Assembly (NCBI GenBank): GCA_021324685.1
Contig: JAJPIQ010000083.1
Location: 1-64,000, forward strand
From: Bacteroidota bacterium
Lineage (GTDB): Bacteria; Bacteroidota; Ignavibacteria; Palsa-1295
DNA length: 64,000 nucleotides
Reading direction: 5' to 3'
This document shows positions 25,309 through 33,873 of this stretch, piece by piece; within the stretch, counting starts at the first letter, position 1; each line of letters starts with the position of its first letter. The position numbers and the translations under genes are program-made. Below the pieces are notes generated by a model. It searched no databases and was not told the DNA's origin. It saw only the letters and a program-made list of their open reading frames with translations.

Positions 25309-26180
25309 AGCATGCGCTCTTGGAGCAGCCGCTTCGGAGGCGACCGCTTCCGAAGCGGCGTGAACGCCTGCGTTTTGCCATCGCCCTGATGTGCGGCGCA
25401 TTGCTCGCGGGATGTTCGCAGACCATCGGCGTTACCCCCCCGCCGCCGGCGGTCCCCAGCGATTTTTTCTGGCAGGCGCCGGCGCTCGCTTCGGGAATTA
25501 ATTATAGTATCCTGCGTAACGGCTCGGCGAGCGACCACCGGCTGACGTCCCAGGACGGCTCGCATATTCGCGATGCGGCGCTCGGGAATGCCGTCTCGAT
25601 GGTCGCCTTCGTGGGCCCGGATTCGGTCCTGCTCGACAGTATGGGAACGAACGCTCTCTTCAGCCTTCCGGCCGGATATTTTTTCGGTTCCATCGCGACG
25701 CAAACGCATTCGAGCGTTTTCCTTCGGGACTCGATCGTGCTGGACGTCCACATGGACAGCGTGAAACCCGATAGCGTCGTCTACGATACCGTGCGGGACA
25801 CGATAAGCCGCGATACGGTGACGGTCGTTCAGCAAGATACGAATACCGTGGAGGGCGGGCTCTTGCTGCTCTATGGATCGCATCTCGATTCCGGCGCGAC
25901 CTGGCTCGCCGGCAATCTCCTGGGCCCGGGCCTTGGAAGCGGCATTCCGATCTATGCCACCGTGCTCGACCGCATAGACTCACTGCTGATCCCACCGGCC
26001 GCCGCGGGCGCCGACAGCACGTTTGGGGAATCGTTCCGAATCCGTTATGCGGCGCCGACCGGAGCCCTGCTCCCCGTCTATTGGATCGCCTATTATAGTA
26101 AGGACGTCGGGCCGGTCCTGGTCCAGCAATATACGTCGGATTCGGTGATGGAGCGGGCCCAGATCCTCGGCCCTCCGTAA
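25305..26180 (+). CDS. Lipoprotein of unknown function, third gene of the sigma operon
   Basis: The ATG overlaps the anti-sigma stop (ATGA), so translation is coupled. The signal peptide has an extended basic N-region and lipobox 'GALLAGC' with Cys at about residue 36, followed by a Pro-rich spacer. The mature part has a hydrophilic stretch of Asp/Val repeats ('VLDVHMDSVKPDSVVYDTVRDTISRDTVTVVQQDT') and an Ig-like C-terminal region. No named domain is seen. Its place suggests it belongs to the envelope function sensed by the sigma/anti-sigma pair. Confidence 0.7.
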   Translation: MKHALLEQPLRRRPLPKRRERLRFAIALMCGALLAGCSQTIGVTPPPPAVPSDFFWQAPALASGINYSILRNGSASDHRLTSQDGSHIRDAALGNAVSMVAFVGPDSVLLDSMGTNALFSLPAGYFFGSIATQTHSSVFLRDSIVLDVHMDSVKPDSVVYDTVRDTISRDTVTVVQQDTNTVEGGLLLLYGSHLDSGATWLAGNLLGPGLGSGIPIYATVLDRIDSLLIPPAAAGADSTFGESFRIRYAAPTGALLPVYWIAYYSKDVGPVLVQQYTSDSVMERAQILGPP

Positions 26181-26208
26181 TTGGTCGGAATCGGAATAGA
26201 ATTGCGCG

Positions 26209-27012
26209 ATGTTTTTCCTCCTCGCTTATTCTACTTCCTTGCTCCATTCCCGTTTTTTTCCATCGATCTCACGGACCGAACATTTCGTCCTCCTGCTCCA
26301 TGCATTCCCGCTTTCCTCCGCGATGTGGGAACCCATGGCGGCCGAGCTCGAATCGTTTCGGGACGATACCGCGCTCGTCGCGATCGACTTTCCGGGCTTT
26401 GGCGCATCGTCGCTTCGGCCGGCCTGGAGTTTGGCCGCGATATCTACTGAAATTCGGACGGAAGCCGAACGGTACACGAAACAGCCGGTGACCGTCGCCG
26501 GCCTCAGCATGGGCGGCTATGCGGCATTCGAATTTCTTCGAGCAAATCCGGGACTGACGCGCGCGCTTGTGCTCTCGAACACGCGCGCGGAGGCCGATTC
26601 CGAGGAAGAAAAGCAACACCGCAACGTCTTCGCCGAGGACGCGCGGCGCCGCGGACCGGACGCAGCGATGGACCGGCTTTACTCGAACTTCGTCACGCCG
26701 GAGACCGCGCCAGCGATCGCGATCGAAATTCGTTCCTGGATCATGGAGGCGGACCCCGAAGCCATCGCAGCGGCCCTCGACGCGATGGCGCAAAGGAACG
26801 ATTCTCGTGACCTGCTGCCGCTCGTGACGGTCCCCTCGCTCGTTATTTCGGGTGGCCGGGACGTTATGATGCGGACGACGTCGATGCGCGCGATGGCCGC
26901 CAGGCTCGAAGACGCGTCCTTCGTCGAGATTCCGACCGCAGCCCACCTCACCGCGGTGGAAGAACCGCGCGCCTGGGCGCAGGCCCTCGCGAGTTTTTTA
27001 GAACGCCTATAG
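26209..27012 (+). CDS. Alpha/beta-hydrolase
   Basis: This is an alpha/beta-hydrolase-fold enzyme. The oxyanion 'LLLHAFPLSS' is near residue 27, the nucleophile elbow is 'GLSMGGYAAFEF', the acid is in 'VISGGRDVMM' and the catalytic His is in 'IPTAAHLTAVEEP'. Overall it resembles BioH/pimeloyl-ester hydrolase-like and 3-oxoadipate-enol-lactonase-like proteins, but the substrate cannot be assigned. All triad residues are present. It lies only 4 bp before trmH and is probably in one transcript with it. Confidence 0.88.
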   Translation: MFFLLAYSTSLLHSRFFPSISRTEHFVLLLHAFPLSSAMWEPMAAELESFRDDTALVAIDFPGFGASSLRPAWSLAAISTEIRTEAERYTKQPVTVAGLSMGGYAAFEFLRANPGLTRALVLSNTRAEADSEEEKQHRNVFAEDARRRGPDAAMDRLYSNFVTPETAPAIAIEIRSWIMEADPEAIAAALDAMAQRNDSRDLLPLVTVPSLVISGGRDVMMRTTSMRAMAARLEDASFVEIPTAAHLTAVEEPRAWAQALASFLERL

Positions 27013-27016
27013 TTCC

Positions 27017-27607
27017 ATGCCCGACCTCGCCTCCCCCGAACGGACCGAAAAGATCGAGCGCGCACTCGCGTCGCGACAGCCCACGCTTACGGTCGTGCTC
27101 GAAAACATTCACGATCCGCATAACGTGAGCGCCATCCTTCGTTCCTGCGATGCGGTCGGCGTGCTGTGCGTCCATCTGCTCTATACCGTCGAACCCTTCC
27201 CGAGCCTGGGGCATACGCCGTCTTCCGGTGCGCATAAGTGGCTCGATTACGAGCGGCATGATTCGGTCGCGTCCTGTTTCGAGAAATTGCACCGCGATGG
27301 ATTTCAGGTGCTGGCGACGAAGATCGACCCTGCTGCACGTTCGCTCTATGCGAACGACCTCACCCGGCCGACCGCGCTGGTGCTCGGGAACGAACATCGT
27401 GGGATCTCCGAGGAAGCCGCGCGTCTGGCCGACCGCTGTATTTATATCCCGATGATGGGCATGGCCGAAAGCCTGAACGTTTCGGTCGCCTCCGCGGTCT
27501 CGCTCTTCGAAGCCCTTCGGCAGCGAACGGAAGCCGGAATGTATGCACAGCCGCAACTAACGCCCGACGCGCTCCGTTCGAAAACGTTCGAATGGCTGCT
27601 CCGGTAG
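27017..27607 (+). CDS. trmH: TrmH-family tRNA (guanosine-2'-O)-methyltransferase
   Basis: This SPOUT methyltransferase has the three SpoU motifs: 'ENIHDPHNVSAILRSCDAVG', 'ALVLGNEHRGISEEAA' and 'IPMMGMAESLNVSVASAVSLF'. Length and the lack of an N-terminal substrate-binding extension fit TrmH, which methylates the ribose of G18 in tRNA; a related rRNA enzyme is possible. The stop codon TAG lies inside a small direct duplication (CGGTAGCATGA twice). Confidence 0.85.
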   Translation: MPDLASPERTEKIERALASRQPTLTVVLENIHDPHNVSAILRSCDAVGVLCVHLLYTVEPFPSLGHTPSSGAHKWLDYERHDSVASCFEKLHRDGFQVLATKIDPAARSLYANDLTRPTALVLGNEHRGISEEAARLADRCIYIPMMGMAESLNVSVASAVSLFEALRQRTEAGMYAQPQLTPDALRSKTFEWLLR

Positions 27608-27625
27608 CATGATACGGTAGCATGA
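27602..27625. repeat. 13-bp micro-duplication across the trmH stop codon
   Basis: CGGTAGCATGATA (27602-27614) is followed directly by CGGTAGCATGA (27615-27625). The first copy contains the trmH TAG stop. Confidence 0.85.
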
Positions 27626-27703
27626 CAAAAGAGTCATTGCAATTATGCCGTGGGGCGCTGTTGGTGTAATCCGGAATTTCATTTAAGGTCACTTTATTTT
27701 CTC

Positions 27704-29977
27704 TTGAGCGCGGCTATTTCCCGATTTTTACTTTTACGTCTTTCGCTCGAACTGGCGGCCGGGCCGGTGTGGATGTACGTCGGAATTCTTTTGGCGAGCG
27801 TTCTCCTCGCGGTGTGGTCGTACCGGCATACGGTCCCCCGCACGACCCAAGCCCGGCGAACGACGCTCATCGCGCTCCGCTCGATCGGCCTGGCAGCGCT
27901 GCTGCTGGCCATTTTTCAGCCGATCGTGAGTTCCACGACGACACAAACGATCACGCCTTCGATCGCGGTCGTCATGGATAATTCCCAGTCGATGACCCTG
28001 CCGGAAAAAGGCTTTGTTCCTGCTCCCGGTACCGAAACGCGTGCCGCGGCGATGCTCGCAAGTATTAAAGATGCGATCCCGGCGGACCGTATAAAAAATC
28101 GCGAGCAAACACAACTTTTCACGGTCGGCGATCGCACCCTTCCCTTTCCGAACCGGACACCGATCGACAGCCTGCGCGCAACTTCGGGCGCAACAGACCT
28201 GGCAAGCGTTTTTCGCACGGTCGGCGAAGCTCGGAAAAGCTCGAACATCGAGGCCATCGTTCTTTATAGCGATGGCGCGTTTACTTCGGGCGAAAATCCG
28301 GTCTTTCCCGCTCAGGAATTGGGCGTACCGGTCTACGCGGTGGGGCTCGGAGATTCCACGGAACCGCGCGACATCGCACTTACGGAACTATTCACGAACG
28401 AAGTGGCGAGCGTCGGTACGCCGCAGCCCGTCGATATTACACTCCATTACGGCGGCGTGAAGCCGGGCGAGCACGTCACGGTCGAGCTCTTCGAGGAGTC
28501 CCAGAAGCTCGCCGATCAAACGATCGAGCTTTCGCAGCCGACCGGAGACGAAGCCGTGAGTTTTCAATATACGCCGCAGTCCGAAGGGACCAAAAAACTG
28601 ACCGCGCGCGTATCGGTGCTCTCCGGGGAAGCGACCGATAAAAATAATCTTCGGATCACGTATGTCAAGGTCTTGAAGAATAAGTTCCACGTCGTGCTGT
28701 TCGCCGGCGCGCCCTCGCCAGACGTGAGTTTTTTGCGTCAGTTCTTTTCCGAACATCCATCGCTCGATTTTTCGACCTATATCCAAAAGCAGGGCGCAGA
28801 ATTTTACGAAGGGACCCCGACGCGCGAAAAGTTAGGGACGGTCGATCTGGTGGTGCTCGCCGGGTTCCCTATCGCTTCGACCCCGGACGAGACGATCGCG
28901 CTCGTACGCGAGCTCCTGATGCGCGAAAACCGCCCGGTACTCTTTATTCCGTCGCGCACGCTCGACCTTGCAAAGTTCGCGGAATTGGGCGATGCACTGC
29001 CGGTTCGCGCCAGCGCTCGCGGAGGGTCGACGGTGGAACTAAAATCGGGGCTCGCGCTCACGCCTCAGGCCGCGGACGATCCGGTCCTGCAGGTCCCCCC
29101 CCAGGAACGCGGCAAAATTGCGTGGGAAGGCCTTGCGCCGCTCTTTAAGACCGAAACCCATTTCGAAGCGCTGCCCGAAAGCAAGACGCTTGCAACCGCC
29201 GAAGTCCAGGGCGTAAAACTCGATGAGCCGATGCTCGTCGAACGGACCATCGCGGGCTCGCGGCAACTGGCGCTCACGGGATACGGCCTCTGGCAATGGA
29301 GACTCACCTCGTTCGGCCGCGAGGAAGCGTATGCATCGAAGGATACGGCCCATCCGGCCGTCGATGCGCTCGACCTGTTCCTCGCGAATTCGCTACGATG
29401 GCTGACGACCCAGCAGGAAAACAAACGCGTCAGCATTGCGCCAGACCGGAAATTTTATCAGGCCGGTGAGCGGATCGAATTCCTGGGACAGGTCTATGAC
29501 GAGAGCATGGAACCGATCGAGCGCGCCGACGTGACGGTCAAAATTTCGGGTGCTCCGGACTCGCAGTCCATGCCGCTCGTGCTCGAATCGGCGGGGAACG
29601 GAAGATATACCGCGGCTATTCCGCAGGGACTTCCCAAAGGAGATTACACCTTTACCGGCACTGCCGCGATGGACGGCCGTACCATTGGCTCGGACGACGG
29701 CCGGTTCAACGTCGGCGATTTCAATATCGAGCTTTCGGAACCTCGGATGCGAAACGATATTTTGCGCGCCATGGCCGAACGCACCGGCGGAAAGTTCTAC
29801 ACTCCGGCGACGGCCGGCCAGCTCCTCAAAGATATTCTGGCGAGCGCGCAATTTACGCCTCGTACGCTGGTCCACTCCCACGATTTCGAACTATGGGATA
29901 GCTGGCCATTGCTCGCGATCGCCATCCTTTGCTTTGGGACCGAATGGTTTCTCCGGAAGCGACTCGGAATGCTGTAA
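27704..29977 (+). CDS. Von Willebrand factor A-domain membrane protein
   Basis: This large protein has two N-terminal TM helices (about residues 15-35 and 45-70) and a VWA domain with the metal-site motif 'MDNSQSM' (DxSxS) and 'VLYSDGAFTSGEN'. A long periplasmic portion with Ig-like and glutamine-amidotransferase-like parts follows ('RGKIAWEGLAPL', 'LALTGYGLWQW'). One C-terminal TM ends 'CFGTEWFLRKRLGML'. The start is unclear: TTG at 27704 is my choice, with GTG at 27650 and an ATG near 27773 as alternatives. The family is common in Bacteroidota and of unknown role. Confidence 0.85.
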   Translation: MSAAISRFLLLRLSLELAAGPVWMYVGILLASVLLAVWSYRHTVPRTTQARRTTLIALRSIGLAALLLAIFQPIVSSTTTQTITPSIAVVMDNSQSMTLPEKGFVPAPGTETRAAAMLASIKDAIPADRIKNREQTQLFTVGDRTLPFPNRTPIDSLRATSGATDLASVFRTVGEARKSSNIEAIVLYSDGAFTSGENPVFPAQELGVPVYAVGLGDSTEPRDIALTELFTNEVASVGTPQPVDITLHYGGVKPGEHVTVELFEESQKLADQTIELSQPTGDEAVSFQYTPQSEGTKKLTARVSVLSGEATDKNNLRITYVKVLKNKFHVVLFAGAPSPDVSFLRQFFSEHPSLDFSTYIQKQGAEFYEGTPTREKLGTVDLVVLAGFPIASTPDETIALVRELLMRENRPVLFIPSRTLDLAKFAELGDALPVRASARGGSTVELKSGLALTPQAADDPVLQVPPQERGKIAWEGLAPLFKTETHFEALPESKTLATAEVQGVKLDEPMLVERTIAGSRQLALTGYGLWQWRLTSFGREEAYASKDTAHPAVDALDLFLANSLRWLTTQQENKRVSIAPDRKFYQAGERIEFLGQVYDESMEPIERADVTVKISGAPDSQSMPLVLESAGNGRYTAAIPQGLPKGDYTFTGTAAMDGRTIGSDDGRFNVGDFNIELSEPRMRNDILRAMAERTGGKFYTPATAGQLLKDILASAQFTPRTLVHSHDFELWDSWPLLAIAILCFGTEWFLRKRLGML

Positions 29978-29990
29978 CTTTGCACTCGCG

Positions 29991-30725
29991 ATGCACCGAC
30001 TCTTTCTTCTTTCGCTCGTCCTCGCCGGCCTTCTGGGTGCCGAGGTTCCCGACGTCCGGGCAACGCCGGAGGACTCCGTCGTCGATGGCTACCGGCATTT
30101 CATCATGCCGACGGGCAAACCGATCGAGGGCGGCTATTTCGGGTTCTGGGAACTTGCATTCCTGCAGGCCGGCTATGGCTTCGGCGATGTGCTCTCGGTG
30201 AGCGGGGGCTTTACGATCATGCCGACCGTTGCCTTCCGTTCCCAGTTCGGTTTTTTACAAGGAAAACTCACCCTGTTCGACGACCAGGGCCTTTCGCTCG
30301 CCGCGGGACTCAATTACCTTCGCCTCACGAGCGACAACACGCTGCTGCACCTCTTTGGCGCGCTCACCTACGAGGCGCCGAATAATTCCCGCTTTACCGG
30401 ACTGATCTTTTACAAGGTCTACGGGGCTACGCCGCTCGGCTCGAATACCACGCTGATAACGGTGAACGTCGTCCCCTACGGCGCATTCACCTTCAATTAT
30501 ACAGGGGGCCTTGGAGCGGGCTTAGGCTTCGACACGCCGCTGGCTGGGAACTCGAACATGCGCATCGTCGCGGAGATCTGGAACCACGATCTCTCGGAGC
30601 CTTCGGCGCTCGGGATCCTCGGCGCGCTCCGCCTCGAAAGCCAGAGTTTTTCGTCCGATTTCGGATTCATGTTCTTCACGCTCCCGCTGATCGCTCCGGT
30701 CGCGAATTTCGTCTGGCGATTTTAA
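29991..30725 (+). CDS. Putative outer-membrane beta-barrel protein
   Basis: The ATG at 29991 begins a signal peptide (MHRLFLLSLVLAGLLGAEVPDVRA). The mature ~220 residues show alternating aliphatic/aromatic strands ('GGYFGFWELAFLQAGYGFGDVLSVSGGFTIMP', 'LSLAAGLNYLRL', 'GGLGAGLGFDTPL') and end in a terminal Phe ('VANFVWRF'), as outer-membrane barrels do. No named family is evident. It lies 13 bp after the VWA gene and is probably co-expressed. A TAACTTTG near 29975 resembles a -7 box but has no -33 partner. Confidence 0.68.
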   Translation: MHRLFLLSLVLAGLLGAEVPDVRATPEDSVVDGYRHFIMPTGKPIEGGYFGFWELAFLQAGYGFGDVLSVSGGFTIMPTVAFRSQFGFLQGKLTLFDDQGLSLAAGLNYLRLTSDNTLLHLFGALTYEAPNNSRFTGLIFYKVYGATPLGSNTTLITVNVVPYGAFTFNYTGGLGAGLGFDTPLAGNSNMRIVAEIWNHDLSEPSALGILGALRLESQSFSSDFGFMFFTLPLIAPVANFVWRF

Positions 30726-30743
30726 GCGCCGTAATTTTGCCAC

Positions 30744-31463
30744 GTGACGCCCTTTACGATCGAATCCCGCCACGGACCAGAAACGATCTCGCTTGCGTTC
30801 GAAGCGGGACCGGAGCGGCTCGTCGCGGTGGCAGAAGGCAATAGCACGGCAAGCGCGGCGGTCTATGGCTTTAATCCTCGCCGCGATATTTTTTATCGCT
30901 CCCCGGAACCGCTGCACCCGCAGGAACTCGCCGAAGAGATAAAAATTCATGTGCCAGCCTCCTTCCACCCTCTCAGCCGTCGAACGCTTGCTGGAACGGC
31001 GGGCACGCTCGTGCTTCTCCAGCAGGCCGACGTTGTGACGCCTGCGATATCGCCGCTTGCCGCTCTTGGGGAAATTCTTCGAGCAACGGGCGATGTAAAT
31101 TCGGCCATTCTGCATGCCGAGCAGGGTGGCGTCCTGTTCCTGCACCGCGCCGGAAGCGAAGTGTTCGCATTCGCGAGCGCCCGATCCCTCAAAGAAATAC
31201 TCGAGTTGCCGGTCGATGAGCGAGAGGCGATCTTCCCGGCCATCCATGCGAACGAAATCATTCTCTCCGGTCACGATCTCGACCATTTCGAACGCTTCGA
31301 TTTCGGCCCGACGGTGGAAGCACGAACCATTTCGATGAACGATTTCCTCGCCGTATGTGAATTTAATTCAGCGGCCGCAGAACATGTGGAATTATTACCG
31401 CATCGATACACCCTGGCGATCGGCGCGGCCGCCGTGGTCCACGCCGTGCGTTCCGCCGTATGA
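30744..31463 (+). CDS. DUF3822-like protein
   Basis: This 239-residue soluble protein starts at GTG (30744). The N-terminal part 'ISLAFEAGPERLVAVAEGN' and later 'GVLFLHRAGSEVFAFASARSLKE' suggest a two-lobed actin-like fold, as predicted for DUF3822. In Bacteroidota such a gene typically precedes rsmD and coaD, as it does here. Its ATGA overlap with rsmD indicates coupling. Function is unknown; the family call rests mainly on position and weak sequence pattern. Confidence 0.6.
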   Translation: MTPFTIESRHGPETISLAFEAGPERLVAVAEGNSTASAAVYGFNPRRDIFYRSPEPLHPQELAEEIKIHVPASFHPLSRRTLAGTAGTLVLLQQADVVTPAISPLAALGEILRATGDVNSAILHAEQGGVLFLHRAGSEVFAFASARSLKEILELPVDEREAIFPAIHANEIILSGHDLDHFERFDFGPTVEARTISMNDFLAVCEFNSAAAEHVELLPHRYTLAIGAAAVVHAVRSAV

Positions 31464-32023
31464 GGATCATTGCAGGCGCATTCAAAAGCCGCTTGCTCGC
31501 CGCCCCGAAGGGCACCCAGACGCGGCCGACGACCGACCGTGCGCGTGAATCGGTCTTCAATGTCCTTCAGAATAGCTTCGATCTCGAGGGCGCACGGGCC
31601 CTCGACCTCTTTGCGGGTTCCGGAGCGTTCGGGCTGGAAGCGCTAAGCCGCGGCGCCGGCCACGCGACCTTCGTGGAACGAAATAAAAATGCGCTCGCGG
31701 CGGTCCGCAACAATATCGCCTCGCTCGGCGTCGAAGGCCGCGCCACCATACACGCAACAGACGTCTATTCTTTTTTAAAGACGAACCGGTCCGCGCCCTT
31801 CGATCTTATTTTTTCGGACGCGCCTTATGAGGACGCCCGAGCGCTCACGGAACTTCCCTCGCTCCTATTCGAGGGGGGCTGGCTTTCGAATTCCGGGATC
31901 GCGCTCCTCGAGCACCGCGCGGGAACAAGCATTGCGGTGCCGGAAACGGCCTTTTGGAAGAGGGAACTAAAAGCGGGCGAGGCCGCGTTTAGCCTGCTCA
32001 CGCATAAAAACCTGTCCGCATGA
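31460..32023 (+). CDS. rsmD: 16S rRNA (guanine966-N2)-methyltransferase RsmD
   Basis: This enzyme uses S-adenosylmethionine to methylate G966 of 16S rRNA. Motifs are the N-terminal 'MRIIAGAFKSRLL', 'TRPTTDRARESVFNVL', SAM-binding 'ALDLFAGSGAFGLEALSRGA' and motif IV, here 'FSDAPYED'. The usual motif IV is D-P-P-Y, so this copy has Ala at the second position. Start and stop both overlap neighbours by ATGA, making a tight DUF3822-rsmD-coaD unit. Confidence 0.92.
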   Translation: MRIIAGAFKSRLLAAPKGTQTRPTTDRARESVFNVLQNSFDLEGARALDLFAGSGAFGLEALSRGAGHATFVERNKNALAAVRNNIASLGVEGRATIHATDVYSFLKTNRSAPFDLIFSDAPYEDARALTELPSLLFEGGWLSNSGIALLEHRAGTSIAVPETAFWKRELKAGEAAFSLLTHKNLSA

Positions 32024-32520
32024 AGATCGCGATCTACCCCGGCACGTTCGACCCGATCACCAACGGCCATCTGGACATCATCGAGCGCGCAAGCGAGATG
32101 TTCGACGAAGTCATCGTCGCGCTGGCGCGCAACAGCCAGAAATCGCCGCTGTTCTCCGAGTCGGAACGGCAGGCCTTAGTCGAACAAAGCCTCGCCGAGT
32201 GCTGCCCGCACCGGAAGAATATCCGCACGGACGCATTCCAGGGCCTGCTGGTCGAATATGCAACGAAACGCGGGGCCACCGCGGTCGTTCGCGGACTGCG
32301 GGCCATGAGCGATTTCGAGTACGAGTTCCAAATGGCGCTCATGAACCGCAAGCTGGCGCCCGAGGTTACGACCGTTTTCCTCATGCCGCACGAAGAGTAC
32401 ACCTATCTTAATTCGACGATCATTCGCGAACTCGCATGGTATGGAAAAGATGTTTCGACCTTCGTTCCGAAGGCCGTCGCGAACGCCCTGCGGGAGAAAT
32501 TCGAGATCCGGTATCATTAA
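32020..32520 (+). CDS. coaD: Phosphopantetheine adenylyltransferase (CoaD)
   Basis: This makes dephospho-CoA from 4'-phosphopantetheine and ATP. The nucleotidyltransferase motif is 'YPGTFDPITNGHLDIIERA' (T-x-G-H), followed by 'ALARNSQKSPLFS', 'VVRGLRAMSDFEYEFQMA' and the C-terminal 'YLNSTIIRELA' that contacts the triphosphate. Length (166) is standard. The ATG overlaps the rsmD stop; nadE follows one base later. Confidence 0.96.
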   Translation: MKIAIYPGTFDPITNGHLDIIERASEMFDEVIVALARNSQKSPLFSESERQALVEQSLAECCPHRKNIRTDAFQGLLVEYATKRGATAVVRGLRAMSDFEYEFQMALMNRKLAPEVTTVFLMPHEEYTYLNSTIIRELAWYGKDVSTFVPKAVANALREKFEIRYH

Positions 32521-32521
32521 C

Positions 32522-33379
32522 GTGGAAACTCCGCCCCTCGTCCGTAAAAGCCCGCTGCTCCTGAACGAAGAGCACGTGACGCAGGTCCTTACCGTCTTTT
32601 TACAAGAGGAACTTTATCGCACCGGATTGACCAAAGCCGTCATCGGCCTTTCGGGCGGCGTCGATTCCGCACTTTCTACCTATCTGGCCGCGCGCGCGCT
32701 CGGCAGCGAGAACGTCCACGTCCTTCTGATGCCTTATCGGACGTCCTCCCCGGAAAGCATCGACGATGCCGAAGCGGTCGTGAACGACCTCGGTATTGCT
32801 TCGGAACGATTTTCGATCACCGCGGCGGCCGACGCGCTCTTTGCCGAGACCGAGCGATCGATCGGACCCATAGACAAAACGCGGCGCGGGAACATCATGG
32901 CGCGGCTCCGCATGATCGCGCTCTACGATCGTTCCCAGGCGTTGGGCGCGCTCGTGATCGGCACTTCGAACAAGACCGAATCGCTGCTCGGCTATACCAC
33001 CATTTTCGGCGATAACGCGAGCGCGATCAATCCCTTAGGCGATCTCTATAAAACACAGGTCTGGCAGATCGGGAGGTATGTTGGAGTCCCCGAGCGGATC
33101 CTGAACAAGCCGCCGAGCGCCGATCTCTGGCCCGGACAGACGGACGAAGGTGAATTAGGAATTTCCTACCGCGAAGTGGACGAACTGCTGTTCTATATGA
33201 TCGATCGACGCGAACACGACGCGAAGCTCGAAGCGCGTGGGTTTCAAGCGGCGTTTATTCGTTCCATTCGCGAAAAGATCCAGCAGGCGCAATACAAACG
33301 CCGCCCTCCGCTCGTCGCTAAAATTTCGAGCCGTACGATCAATGTCGATTTTCGGTATCCGAGGGACTGGGGAACGTAG
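32522..33379 (+). CDS. nadE: NAD+ synthetase, ammonia-type
   Basis: This ATP-pyrophosphatase makes NAD+ from deamido-NAD+. The P-loop is 'GLSGGVDSALSTYLAARALG'; substrate residues lie in 'GTSNKTESLLGYTTIFGDNASAINPLGDLYKTQV' and 'KPPSADLWPGQTDEGELGISY'. No glutaminase domain is present, so it should use free ammonia or a separate amidotransferase. The GTG start at 32522 lies one base after the coaD stop; a longer frame from 32441 would overlap coaD by 80 bp and adds no conserved sequence. Confidence 0.93.
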   Translation: METPPLVRKSPLLLNEEHVTQVLTVFLQEELYRTGLTKAVIGLSGGVDSALSTYLAARALGSENVHVLLMPYRTSSPESIDDAEAVVNDLGIASERFSITAAADALFAETERSIGPIDKTRRGNIMARLRMIALYDRSQALGALVIGTSNKTESLLGYTTIFGDNASAINPLGDLYKTQVWQIGRYVGVPERILNKPPSADLWPGQTDEGELGISYREVDELLFYMIDRREHDAKLEARGFQAAFIRSIREKIQQAQYKRRPPLVAKISSRTINVDFRYPRDWGT

Positions 33380-33393
33380 TCAGTGCTAAGCTT

Positions 33394-33864
33394 ATGATCG
33401 GTTTTGGTTATGATGTCCATCGTTTAGCGGCCGGCGAAACGCTCGTCCTGGGCGGTGTCACGCTCGAGTCGCGCTTGGGAACTGTCGCGCATTCCGACGG
33501 GGACGTCCTGGTCCACGCGATCATGGACGCGCTCCTGGGGGCGCTCGCGATGGGCGATATCGGGCTCCATTTCCCCGACACGCACCCCGAATGGCGCGGC
33601 GCCGATTCGATCGCGATGCTCAAGCGCGTCCACCACATGATCCGCCACGAAGGCGCGCATGTCGTGAATATCGATTCGACGGTCGCGCTCGAAGCCCCGC
33701 GCCTGCGCCCGCACATCGAAGCGATGCGGGAACGAATCGCCGGAGCTCTGGCGCTCGATGTGAAACGCGTCTCCGTCAAAGCCACGACGAGCGAACGCCT
33801 GGGGTTCGTCGGCCGCGAAGAAGGCGTCGCCGCGTATGCCGTCGTGCAGGTGGAGTGGGATTAG
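33394..33864 (+). CDS. ispF: 2-C-methyl-D-erythritol 2,4-cyclodiphosphate synthase
   Basis: This is the MEP-pathway enzyme that forms the cyclic diphosphate. Zinc ligands are in 'GYDVHRL' and 'VAHSDGDVLVHAIMDALLGA', with 'GDIGLHFPDT' and the C-terminal signature 'ATTSERLGFVGREEGVAAYAVVQVE'. Length (156) is normal. A diverged copy of its last ~25 codons lies 2.9 kb downstream at 36747-36838, beyond the minus-strand propeller gene. Confidence 0.96.
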   Translation: MIGFGYDVHRLAAGETLVLGGVTLESRLGTVAHSDGDVLVHAIMDALLGALAMGDIGLHFPDTHPEWRGADSIAMLKRVHHMIRHEGAHVVNIDSTVALEAPRLRPHIEAMRERIAGALALDVKRVSVKATTSERLGFVGREEGVAAYAVVQVEWD

Positions 33865-33873
33865 GAACCGTTC

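Noticed and set aside
29975-29982. TAACTTTG as a promoter for the outer-membrane gene at 29991
   Set aside because: No TTG at the right distance upstream, and the gene follows the VWA gene by 13 bp, so a shared transcript is more likely.
30732-30739. TAATTTTG as a promoter for the DUF3822-like gene
   Set aside because: No -33 element is visible, and the gene is only 18 bp behind its neighbour.
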